A stretch of DNA of 5,018 nucleotides from an uncultured Desulfobacterales bacterium (GTDB lineage: Bacteria; Desulfobacterota; Desulfobacteria; Desulfobacterales; G020354645). Below are positions 1 to 5,018 of this stretch, piece by piece (the stretch's first letter is position 1; the number at the start of each line of letters is the position of its first letter). The stretch lies in contig CAMYNZ010000288.1 in assembly GCA_947259865.1 (NCBI GenBank), forward strand, positions 1 to 5,018. The letters run 5' to 3'. Below the pieces are notes generated by a model that had not been told where the DNA came from, did not search any database, and saw nothing but the letters and a program-made list of their open reading frames with translations. The translations under genes were made by a program, and so were the position numbers.

Positions 1-20
1 TGTTCCGCAGGAATGACGGT
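1..20. repeat. Possible end of a REP-like palindromic repeat, cut by the window edge
   Basis: The bases GCAGGAATGACGG near the left edge match the closing half of a palindrome type found scattered between genes in many proteobacteria (the CGTCATTCC-type repeat, whose other half would read GGATTCCTGC). A small TTCC-GCA-GGAA hairpin is visible at 3-13. Only one side is in the window, so the palindrome cannot be confirmed. It lies about 40 nt past the stop codon of the transporter gene, a usual place for such repeats. The family assignment is from memory of the motif. Confidence 0.35.
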
Positions 21-59
21 TCATTTAATAATAACGTCCCGACACATCAATTATTTGCT

Positions 60-1463
60 TTAAGCCAATGTCTGCGCCGGCTCCAGAGGATTTGTCACGG
101 GATGGCCCGCTTTTCGCCGCGTAATCGCCGACCGGATATCTTTATGGATGTCACTGCTGATCGGATATGCCAGTGCGATAAAGATGGCAATCAGATTGCA
201 AATGGACGGTACCAGCGCGTATAGGGTGCGGAGAGCTAACTGAACCTGCGGAGCTTGTTCAACATTGGGAGTATACCCTGCCATCCCCAGAATTGACAGG
301 CCGGCGCCAACCCCGATGGCGGCAGCGAACTTCTTTGAAATCGACCACAAACCGATATACTGGCCTTCCCGTCTCTCATTGGTCAGAAGTTCATCGTAAT
401 CGATGACATCCGCTTGAATTGCAGAAGGTATCGCCAGGGTGGCGCCAAAACCGATACCGGACAGAAACACCAAAACGCCGTAAATAACTGTATCCCCCGG
501 GCCGAGAAAAAATACGCCGATAAATGCACCGGTATTGATAATCATCGAAGCCACCCAGGCGGCTTTTTTTCCGGTTCTGCGCGAGATGATAACCCATCCC
601 GGCAGGAAGACGATCCCGGTCACAAAGTACAACAGCAGAAAAAAGTCGGCCAATTTGGATTGCAGCACGTACTCCACGTAGAAAAGTATGAGTGTTGCCG
701 GCAGGTTATTTCCGATAGCGCTGACGGTGTACGCGATCAGCAGAATAATAAACGGCCGGTTGCGCGTGACCTGGCGAAGTCCGTTCCAGATTCCAGAAGT
801 CTGGGTCTCTAAATTTTGCCGATTTTCTTTAATGGCGATAGCACACCACCAGCAAGTTCCAATGAGCAATGGCGCGTAGATTATGGCGATCCAGAAAAAC
901 TTGGCGCGCTCCCCGGCGTCGTCGCCGGCCAGACCGAAAAGCCACTCTACAACGGCGGGAGAACTGGCGGCTGCAAGTGTTCCGGCAATCAGAAACCCGT
1001 CCCGCAAGCCGAACAAGGATGTGCGTTCATCATAGTCGAAGGTAATTTCGGGTCCCAGGGATTCAAAGGGCACCACCACGGCGGTCCAGAAAAAAAAGAG
1101 CGCATAGATGCAGACGCCGAACCATACCGTCTCAAATGACGGGGACCCTGCCGGCGGATTGAACAGTAGGTACATCGTGAGGGCAACAAAAAAAGAACCG
1201 ATGGCGATATAGGGCCGCCGCCGGCCGAATCGAGTCTGGGTGCGGTCTGACAAAAAACCGATCACCGGATCGGTGACCGCATCAAATATCCTTACGCTAA
1301 AGAGAAGGTAGCCTAAAACGGCAATGTTAATGCCGACCACATCGGTATAAAATTTTGGAATGTAGACATAAACCGGTATACCGACGACAGCCAGGGCATA
1401 GGCGGGTGCTGCATAGGCAATTTTTTTCCCCAGGGGAACGCGTTCTTTGGACGATGTTATCAT
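60..1463 (-). CDS. MFS transporter of the GPH (MelB-like) sugar/cation symporter family
   Basis: The product is a 467-residue inner-membrane protein with about 12 hydrophobic segments, the usual length for the glycoside-pentoside-hexuronide:cation symporter family (MFS_2 type). Arg58, Asp61 and Asp65 in R-x2-D-x3-D spacing match the Arg52/Asp55/Asp59 cation-site pattern of E. coli MelB. They are followed by the family's cytoplasmic loop SDRTQTRFGRRRP (72-84). PFESLGPEI with DYDERTSL (132-150) is the other N-half signature. In the C-half, ADVIDYDE (351-358), RREGQY (364-369) and Lys377/Lys378 fit the region of MelB Lys377. The substrate cannot be read from sequence; family members carry sugars, glucuronides and other small molecules with Na+ or H+. 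The start codon overlaps the stop of the upstream gene in ATGA and has no strong Shine-Dalgarno of its own, so translation is probably coupled. No terminator is seen before the window edge. Confidence 0.93.
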   Translation of the reverse strand: MITSSKERVPLGKKIAYAAPAYALAVVGIPVYVYIPKFYTDVVGINIAVLGYLLFSVRIFDAVTDPVIGFLSDRTQTRFGRRRPYIAIGSFFVALTMYLLFNPPAGSPSFETVWFGVCIYALFFFWTAVVVPFESLGPEITFDYDERTSLFGLRDGFLIAGTLAAASSPAVVEWLFGLAGDDAGERAKFFWIAIIYAPLLIGTCWWCAIAIKENRQNLETQTSGIWNGLRQVTRNRPFIILLIAYTVSAIGNNLPATLILFYVEYVLQSKLADFFLLLYFVTGIVFLPGWVIISRRTGKKAAWVASMIINTGAFIGVFFLGPGDTVIYGVLVFLSGIGFGATLAIPSAIQADVIDYDELLTNERREGQYIGLWSISKKFAAAIGVGAGLSILGMAGYTPNVEQAPQVQLALRTLYALVPSICNLIAIFIALAYPISSDIHKDIRSAITRRKAGHPVTNPLEPAQTLA

Positions 1464-2032
1464 GCTAAACCCAGGATCTGTCTTTTAAATGTTTTGTCGA
1501 TGGGTTCTCTACCGATCCATATGGAGAATATCGCTTCCGCAAACTCAGCACCCTCGATGACACCTCTTGGCTCACCGTTTAGCGCCAGCTCAGTCCCCCT
1601 GCCGGGTATGTAAGTCAGAGAATATCGATCACCGGGCTTTACATCGATGTATAGAGAATTGTGATATTCGATTTGGGGTCGCAACCGTTCAAAAGTCTCC
1701 GGATCGACATTTTTTGCAATGCTCTTGTTTGTCGCCGGGCCGAAGTCTTCGCCCTTGATAGCATGGAAATATTGAACCTCTATGCGCTTGGCCCTGTCTG
1801 TGAGGGCTTCATCAATTGGACAATTCTCTTCGAGATAAAATGCGCCGACATAAGCCCGAATAAACTTCAGATACCGCAACAGACCTGTACCCCTGAGTTT
1901 AAGATTTGTTTCATCCGCACTGTAGCTTTCATCAAAATTAACACCCTGGATTTTTGCGCCGTAAATTTGGGTGGTTGCTGCTAATATAAAAAGAAATGAG
2001 AAGATTATTATTTTATATAAATTTGATTTCAT
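1460..2032 (-). CDS. Exported chalcone isomerase-like family protein
   Basis: The product has 190 residues with a Sec signal peptide: Lys2 and Lys7, a hydrophobic core at 8-20, and likely cleavage after Ala26 (IYGA/KI). The mature part has the bacterial chalcone-isomerase-like pattern: KIQGVNFDESY at 27-37, LRGTGLLRYLKFIRAYVGAFYL at 46-67, a β-rich middle with YIPGRGTELALNG (141-153), and the closing IWIGREPIDKTFKRQILG (171-188). The plant chalcone isomerase fold includes fatty-acid-binding relatives, and bacterial members have no established isomerase activity. I infer a periplasmic role in binding a lipid-like ligand rather than flavonoid chemistry. The start is fixed by GAGGA (2039-2043) 6 nt upstream of ATG; an earlier ATG at 2037 runs into a stop after two codons. 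The gene starts 24 nt after the DUF2062 gene and shares 4 nt with the transporter gene. Confidence 0.88.
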   Translation of the reverse strand: MKSNLYKIIIFSFLFILAATTQIYGAKIQGVNFDESYSADETNLKLRGTGLLRYLKFIRAYVGAFYLEENCPIDEALTDRAKRIEVQYFHAIKGEDFGPATNKSIAKNVDPETFERLRPQIEYHNSLYIDVKPGDRYSLTYIPGRGTELALNGEPRGVIEGAEFAEAIFSIWIGREPIDKTFKRQILGLA

Positions 2033-2056
2033 TTCATTTCCTCATCATTTACTTGT

Positions 2057-2548
2057 TCAGATTTTGACTGCCGATTTATCAGGTGTGAGTTTGCCAAGGG
2101 GCAATCTTATCAGTGCCGGTTTAAGTATTTGATATAGGACAACAACAATTAGGGGACTTATGATCAACCATAAGACCACCGCATAAACGGTTAGATTCCA
2201 GAGCATACTGAAGCTGCCCCAGAGATCGTTTTGAATTAGATCGATGATTTCTTTCCCGAGTTTTGAAAATCGCTGGTCTCCAAAAAGCCAACCACCGGCT
2301 TTTAAAAAGGGAACCAGTAAGAACAATTGCAATGGATAAACCAGGTAGTTGACCAGTTGAATCGCCGGCAGGTTGAGCCTAAAGACGAACGCTGCAATGG
2401 CGCAGAGCGCGGTTGTCGCCCCGAGAACCGGGAAAATTCCTAGAGTGGTACCAATAGCAATGCTGAGGGCAATTTTTTCGTGGCTTATGCCCTGTTTCAA
2501 CAGCGCCATAACCGGCTTCACTATCTTTCTTTTCAATAAACTGTTCAT
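2057..2548 (-). CDS. DUF2062 family inner-membrane protein
   Basis: The 163-residue product matches the DUF2062 pattern. A short amphipathic N-terminus leads to GISHEKIALSIAIGTTLGIFPVLGATT (20-46), the Gly/Pro-rich membrane hairpin typical of the family. This is followed by RLNLPAIQLVNYLVYPLQL (57-75) and a further hydrophobic segment at about 118-141. Three or four membrane spans are likely, with a basic C-terminal tail (RLPLGKLTPDK). The function of the family is unknown. ATG at 2548 is preceded by GAGGGG (2559-2564) at a 10-nt spacing, slightly long but usable, and an in-frame TGA lies just upstream, so no earlier start is possible nearby. It is the first gene of the three-gene minus-strand block, with the chalcone-isomerase-like gene 24 nt downstream, and is probably co-transcribed with it. 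Confidence 0.87.
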   Translation of the reverse strand: MNSLLKRKIVKPVMALLKQGISHEKIALSIAIGTTLGIFPVLGATTALCAIAAFVFRLNLPAIQLVNYLVYPLQLFLLVPFLKAGGWLFGDQRFSKLGKEIIDLIQNDLWGSFSMLWNLTVYAVVLWLIISPLIVVVLYQILKPALIRLPLGKLTPDKSAVKI

Positions 2549-2573
2549 ACGCCATCAACCCCTCTATTTTCGA

Positions 2574-2603
2574 TTTAGAGAAAACATGATCATTTCAACT
2601 CAA
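2574..2603 (-). promoter_or_regulatory. Candidate sigma-70 promoter for the DUF2062-CHI-MFS operon
   Basis: Read on the minus strand, TTGAGT (2598-2603, 4/6 to TTGACA) and TCTAAA (2574-2579, 4/6 to TATAAT) are 18 bp apart. Transcription would start near 2567, just upstream of the GAGGGG ribosome site, leaving a leader of about 19 nt. The match is modest, and the region is AT-rich enough to give such pairs by chance. Confidence 0.3.
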
Positions 2604-2671
2604 AAATCAATATGGGAATAAAGAGAGCGGACTGATAGGGAAAAACTATTACTTTGTGAGGAGAGAGCAGG

Positions 2672-2755
2672 GCAACGGTGTCAAATCTTGAATAGTGAAT
2701 AGTTGCGATTAACTCCGCTTAAGTAATTCACAATCCAAGATTCGACAGCCGTTAC
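2672..2755. repeat. Imperfect 29-bp inverted repeat (hairpin) between the two gene blocks
   Basis: The inner arms 2679-2700 and 2726-2747 are complementary at 19 of 22 positions around a 25-nt centre (2701-2725). After one unpaired base (2748) the stem continues with 2672-2678 against 2749-2755 (6 of 7). In minus-strand RNA, the direction of both flanking genes, three of the four imperfect positions (2683/2743, 2691/2735, 2673/2754) become G-U pairs and only 2694/2732 (U-U) stays unpaired, so 28 of 29 positions pair. The sequence after the stem on that strand is pyrimidine-rich (CCTGCTCTCTCC) but not a T-run, so it is not a standard intrinsic terminator. It could be an unusual 3' end or processing hairpin, a structured small RNA, or the remains of a small palindromic mobile element. 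Confidence 0.7.
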
Positions 2756-2757
2756 TC

Positions 2758-2786
2758 GATGCGAATATTTAATATTTAAGATGCGA
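2758..2786. repeat. Pair of 7-bp direct repeats GATGCGA, 22 bp apart
   Basis: GATGCGA occurs at 2758-2764 and 2780-2786, about two helical turns apart, around the AT-only stretch AATATTTAATATTTAA. The pair lies directly beside the long inverted repeat and 45-75 nt past the stop of the deacylase gene. It could be a protein-binding site or a duplication scar. Seven bases is short, and chance is a real alternative. Confidence 0.25.
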
Positions 2787-2831
2787 CCCCATAGACTTAA
2801 TCGTAGCGGAAAATATCTACCCGTTATTTTA

Positions 2832-3974
2832 CTAAACCGTGGTGGTAGGGGGGCTGTCAGGTTTATCTTTAAAGTAATCTTCAGGGTAGGCATCAACCAG
2901 TGGGGCATCGTCTTTCACCGCCATGTTTAAAATGGGGTTTCCCGGATAAAAGTAGATGCCATGCTCCCGGCCGATAACGAATCCCTCGTATTCGGAGCGG
3001 ATGACCCCTGAATTGTGGGGCCGGCCCCATACATCTCTGGTTTCGGCTACGGGATCACCTTTGTGAATAGTATCTCCGGGGTGAACGAGGTGATGGACGA
3101 TACAGGCGTCATTGACGCAAGGCGTGCGCATGCGCCGTACCGGATACCCGGCATCAACTATTTTTATGCCCCGGATTTCTTCTTTTTCGCCGCCGAGCAT
3201 TCCGGCCCAGCGCATGACATTGCGTGTGCCGGTGCATGCTGCCGCGATGATTACCGGATCCGGCATGAGGCCTGTTCCCAACTCGGCCGTGAACGAAGAG
3301 ATTTTTCCGGTTAGCAAAACGGATCCGGCCACCGAGCGGTGCAGCTTTTCGTCGATGTATTTATGGGCCGGGTATTCATTTATTATCGTATGCCCGTACG
3401 CTTTGACCATTTCATCCAGTTTCGCGGCCAGTTTAGATGCTTTTTTCATTTCTTCACTATTGCCGGGCCTGTAGAGTATCCGGTCACGGAAAACGAAGGA
3501 CAGCGAGCCAATCCAGGCATTGTGATAATCAATCAGATAATCGGCAGAGGCTGCGACCTCTCCAAAAAGGCTCTGATAGGCAAGTTCGAGGGAGGAGGGT
3601 TTTTCTTCATCCGGATCTTCTTTGGGCGGCTTCTCTTCCGGCCACAGGCGATTGGGATCTTTTTGGGCATGATAGGGATCTCGCCGAGCGGTTCGAAGCC
3701 CCGCCGGGCTCAATGCCGGTATGGCAATGATCGTTCCTTTCATTTTTTGGACAAGGGCTTGTGTGATTAATTCGTAGACTACCAACGGTCCCGTGTGTTC
3801 GGGACCATGAATGCCGGCGGTCAACCATAAACACGGGCCGTCTTCTACTCCCTGGGCGATGATAACGGGCAAAAATTCAATATGACCGGTTGGATGTTTG
3901 AGCGCTTCCCATTTTCCGTATTGAATGCTACCGGGTGCAGATACAATATTACCAATCGCTATTTCCTTGGACAT
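2832..3974 (-). CDS. Succinylglutamate desuccinylase/aspartoacylase-type zinc deacylase
   Basis: The 380-residue product has no signal peptide and should be cytosolic. It carries the zinc carboxypeptidase-like (M14-type, AstE/AspA) site: GIHGPEHTG with His56 and Glu59, DPNR (106-109) with Asn108 and Arg109 of the substrate-binding motif, YLIDYHNAW with the third zinc ligand His151, and FTAELGTG with the probable catalytic Glu231. All expected catalytic residues are present, so it is likely active in cleaving an acyl group from an amino-acid-like substrate. Residues 268-355 form a β-rich C-terminal part with HPGDTIHKGDPVAE (298-311), like the barrel domain of deacylases such as DoeB. An acidic, proline-rich insertion (113-127) follows the DPNR motif. 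The substrate is unknown, and no arginine, ectoine or N-acetylaspartate pathway genes are nearby. GAGGT (3981-3985) lies 6 nt before the ATG. The gene starts 30 nt after the lipoprotein gene, so one transcript is likely. Confidence 0.88.
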   Translation of the reverse strand: MSKEIAIGNIVSAPGSIQYGKWEALKHPTGHIEFLPVIIAQGVEDGPCLWLTAGIHGPEHTGPLVVYELITQALVQKMKGTIIAIPALSPAGLRTARRDPYHAQKDPNRLWPEEKPPKEDPDEEKPSSLELAYQSLFGEVAASADYLIDYHNAWIGSLSFVFRDRILYRPGNSEEMKKASKLAAKLDEMVKAYGHTIINEYPAHKYIDEKLHRSVAGSVLLTGKISSFTAELGTGLMPDPVIIAAACTGTRNVMRWAGMLGGEKEEIRGIKIVDAGYPVRRMRTPCVNDACIVHHLVHPGDTIHKGDPVAETRDVWGRPHNSGVIRSEYEGFVIGREHGIYFYPGNPILNMAVKDDAPLVDAYPEDYFKDKPDSPPTTTV

Positions 3975-4004
3975 GTTCTGACCTCATCCAATATTGTTCA
4001 TCTT

Positions 4005-4526
4005 TTACCGCTCTGTTTTTATCACAATCGTTAATGTGATTTTCGCTGGAATCTCCTGTCCATCCTGGGTGACAACCAGGTAAATTCCGTTTTCACCTCC
4101 CGGTATCGGTCCCCGGCTGAAACTCGCCGCGTCCATCTGGCGGGTTTTTAGCGGTTTCCAGGCGACCATTTTCAACGGCGAAATAATTTTTGTTAAAGCA
4201 CTGCCGGCCGAAACGAAATCAGGCGGAAGATTGTGCACGTTGTCTTTGTTGACTCCCGCAAAAACAAAGCGGCCATAGGCCCTGTTGTTGTAGAGGTAAA
4301 GCGTCTTGTTCCAATCGATGGTAAAATCTTTTTCGGTTTTGTTAGTGATGGTCAAACGGAATGAATTGAAATAATTTTTGCCGTTTTTGAGCGGCTCGAG
4401 TTCGGCTTCATAGTGTTGATTGGCGGCGGTGAATGCGGCCGGCTGGCTGATCCAAACTCTGGTTGGGGCACAGCCACTCAAGATAAACTGAAGTGATATT
4501 AAACCTAAAACAACATTTTTTATCAT
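4005..4526 (-). CDS. Small outer-membrane-type lipoprotein, function unknown
   Basis: I place the start at ATG 4524-4526 (173 residues) because GGAGG (4534-4538) lies 7 nt upstream. An in-frame ATG 18 nt earlier (4544) has no ribosome site and would add MSGGVD before the signal. The signal peptide MIKNVVLGLISLQF leads to the lipobox Leu16-Ser17-Gly18-Cys19. The residue after Cys is Ala, not Asp, so the Lol rule predicts the outer membrane. The mature part (20-173) is soluble and β-rich: EAELEPL (40-46), FRLTITNKTEKDFTIDWNKTLYLY (56-79), GRFVFAGV (85-92), and a closing GENGIYLVV with AKITLTIVIK (144-170). This alternating pattern suggests one immunoglobulin-like or similar β-sandwich, but I do not recognise the family. 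It is the first gene of a two-gene block with the zinc deacylase. Confidence 0.8.
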   Translation of the reverse strand: MIKNVVLGLISLQFILSGCAPTRVWISQPAAFTAANQHYEAELEPLKNGKNYFNSFRLTITNKTEKDFTIDWNKTLYLYNNRAYGRFVFAGVNKDNVHNLPPDFVSAGSALTKIISPLKMVAWKPLKTRQMDAASFSRGPIPGGENGIYLVVTQDGQEIPAKITLTIVIKTER

Positions 4527-4533
4527 ATCTACG

Positions 4534-4549
4534 CCTCCGCTCATTGAGC
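4534..4549 (-). promoter_or_regulatory. GGAGG ribosome site next to a small GCTC-AAT-GAGC hairpin
   Basis: The Shine-Dalgarno GGAGG (4534-4538) sets the start of the lipoprotein gene at 4526. Directly 5' of it on the minus strand, GCTCAATGAGC (4539-4549) can form a four-pair stem with a three-base loop. The discarded upstream ATG (4542-4544) overlaps this loop. The hairpin is too weak to claim translational control, but it argues further against the longer reading. Confidence 0.6.
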
Positions 4550-4619
4550 TATATTTTTCGAACCATAACCTGGTTTTTCGAGATGGAGCAGCAAGGGCCT
4601 TTACCTCAAGTCATGATTT

Positions 4620-4628
4620 ATTATCACA
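4620..4628 (-). promoter_or_regulatory. Weak candidate extended -10 promoter for the lipoprotein-deacylase block
   Basis: On the minus strand, TG-T-GATAAT forms an extended -10 (GATAAT is 5/6 to TATAAT with an upstream TG). No matching -35 is found at 16-18 bp. The implied start near 4613 would give a leader of about 85 nt before the lipoprotein start codon. Confidence 0.22.
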
Positions 4629-4804
4629 AAAACAGGGTCACAGCCATATCTTTTGCTAAAGGTTGACTTTTTCGCTCCATCGCTTAAATATGGTTTAAAA
4701 TAGTACTGAAAAACGGTATTTATAAATAGTCAATTACTTTCGCAGAAAAAGGCCTTCAAACCGCTTTAAGACTATTTACACTTATTTCTGGGATACAACA
4801 CCGG

Positions 4805-4946
4805 AACCTATCTCAAAAATAGTGGATCGGGGTTCAGAGCAAGGCGCGGGCTGGCGAAAAAGCGGAGCATACACGATAGTATTTGAGCATTTTGAGCCAG
4901 CCCGCAACACAGCTCTGGACCCCTAGACGCATTTTTGAGATAGGTT
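4805..4946. repeat. 142-bp palindromic MITE/REP-like intergenic element
   Basis: The ends are a perfect 16-bp inverted repeat (AACCTATCTCAAAAAT at 4805-4820 against 4931-4946). Inside, further nested arms pair: 4829-4840 with 4912-4923 (11 of 12), 4846-4855 with 4896-4905 (10 of 10), 4858-4861 with 4890-4893, and ATAC/GTAT (4869-4872 with 4879-4882) around a 6-nt tip. The whole element can therefore fold into one long interrupted hairpin. It has no ORF and is more GC-rich in its core than the AT-rich DNA around it. Sharp terminal repeats and nested arms fit a non-autonomous mobile or REP-like repeat. I see no obvious target-site duplication outside the ends. The core style (CAAGGCGCGGG with AAGCGGAGCATAC) is reminiscent of intergenic repeats in Desulfobacterota-type genomes, which is recollection and not a search result. 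Confidence 0.82.
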
Positions 4947-4951
4947 ATAGT
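4924..4951 (+). promoter_or_regulatory. Candidate promoter straddling the right end of the palindromic element
   Basis: TAGACG (4924-4929, 4/6 to TTGACA) and TATAGT (4946-4951, 5/6 to TATAAT) are 16 bp apart. The predicted start near 4958 gives a leader of about 20 nt that contains the ribosome site of the plus-strand gene. The -35 lies inside the element and the -10 begins on its last base. Consensus fit is moderate. Confidence 0.3.
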
Positions 4952-4977
4952 TTAACATCAACTAAAGGAACATTTAT

Positions 4978-5018
4978 ATGAAAAACCAAACAATCAACAA
5001 TAGGCTGTCGGTATTGCT
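4978..5018 (+). CDS. Start of a plus-strand gene, cut off by the window end
   Basis: ATG at 4978 follows AAAGGA (4964-4969) at an 8-nt spacing and opens a frame of 13 codons without a stop to the window edge (MKNQTINNRLSVL). The Lys/Arg-containing polar start turning hydrophobic could be the beginning of a signal peptide or membrane anchor, but far too little is visible to assign a function. It is transcribed away from the lipoprotein block, so the region 4527-4977 is a divergent promoter region. Its immediate upstream DNA is the 142-bp palindromic element. Confidence 0.6.
   Translation, partial: MKNQTINNRLSVL

Larger units (their letters stand above)
4527..4804. other. Divergent intergenic region, AT-rich, with small dyads and no gene
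   Basis: This stretch separates the minus-strand lipoprotein block from the palindromic element and the plus-strand gene. I see no ORF with a convincing ribosome site. It contains the 12-bp palindrome TATTTATAAATA (4717-4728), the inverted pair TAAATAGTC/GACTATTTA (4723-4731 and 4770-4778), and TTAAA-TATGG-TTTAA (4684-4698). A minus-strand extended -10 (TGTGATAAT, 4620-4628) could serve the lipoprotein block but lacks a recognisable -35. On the plus strand, TTGACT (4663-4668) with TAAATA 16 bp on is a weak promoter-like pair. Control sites for both directions presumably lie here, but none is compelling. Confidence 0.5.

Noticed and set aside
414..1139. Overlapping plus-strand open frames opposite the transporter gene (414-812, 688-879, 816-1139)
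   Set aside because: They lie antisense within a clear MFS gene, lack ribosome sites and give low-complexity Cys/Arg/Gln-rich proteins with no recognisable domain.
2656..2684. Sigma-70 promoter using the perfect minus-strand TTGACA at 2679-2684
   Set aside because: No -10-like hexamer lies 16-19 bp downstream (the bases there read CCTCAC/CTCACA). The TTGACA is simply part of the inverted-repeat arm.
2672..2755. Integron attC site
   Set aside because: The stem ends (GTAACGG and CCGTTGC on the minus strand) carry AAC/GTT, but the flanking bases do not fit the RYYYAAC/GTTRRRY core boxes, and there is no integrase or cassette array.
2672..2755. Intrinsic terminator of the deacylase block
   Set aside because: The stem is long and AT-rich with a large centre, and a mixed pyrimidine tract, not a T-run, follows it on the minus strand. 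A Rho-dependent or processing role remains possible.
2681..2908. Minus-strand 75-codon frame running from the end of the deacylase gene into the gap
   Set aside because: It starts inside the deacylase gene in another frame and runs through the inverted repeat. It has no ribosome site and no protein-like pattern.
3015..3770. Plus-strand open frames of 97 to 143 codons opposite the deacylase gene
   Set aside because: They are shadows of a gene with all catalytic motifs intact on the minus strand, and several of them overlap each other in different frames.
4749..4756. AAGGCCTT palindrome as a terminator or operator
   Set aside because: It is only 8 bp with no loop space and no T-run. Such palindromes are common by chance.

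Overview
The window looks like an ordinary chromosomal stretch from a Gram-negative proteobacterium-like organism of middling GC. The cell type is supported by a Sec-exported protein, a lipoprotein with a non-Asp +2 residue, strong GGAGG/GAGG ribosome binding sites and palindromic intergenic repeats. The gene mix and repeat style remind me most of Desulfobacterota (the former Deltaproteobacteria), but this is an impression and no marker gene proves it.

Five complete genes are all on the minus strand, in two blocks. The upstream block (4526 down to 2832) encodes a small outer-membrane-type lipoprotein of unknown function and, 30 nt later, a cytosolic zinc-dependent deacylase of the succinylglutamate desuccinylase/aspartoacylase type. 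A 283-nt gap with no gene follows (2549-2831). It holds a striking imperfect inverted repeat (2672-2755) and a candidate promoter for the next block. The downstream block (2548 down to 60) encodes a DUF2062 membrane protein, an exported chalcone-isomerase-fold protein and an MFS transporter of the glycoside-pentoside-hexuronide (GPH/MelB) type. Gaps in this block are 24 nt and then a 4-nt ATGA overlap, so it reads as a tightly coupled operon.

To the right of the lipoprotein lies a 451-nt divergent intergenic region (4527-4977). Its right third is filled by a 142-bp palindromic element (4805-4946) with a perfect 16-bp terminal inverted repeat, which resembles a non-autonomous MITE/REP-like repeat. 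It ends 31 nt before a well-placed plus-strand start codon (4978) whose gene runs off the window. The first 20 bases may be the end of a second, unrelated REP-like palindrome.

The products do not reveal one shared pathway. The second operon combines an inner-membrane protein, a periplasmic or secreted probable lipid-binding fold and a cation-coupled transporter, which suggests an envelope or small-molecule export/import role. The first combines a lipoprotein with an amide/ester hydrolase. I found no defence system, CRISPR array, tRNA, rRNA or transposase. The most unusual items are the two intergenic palindromes.
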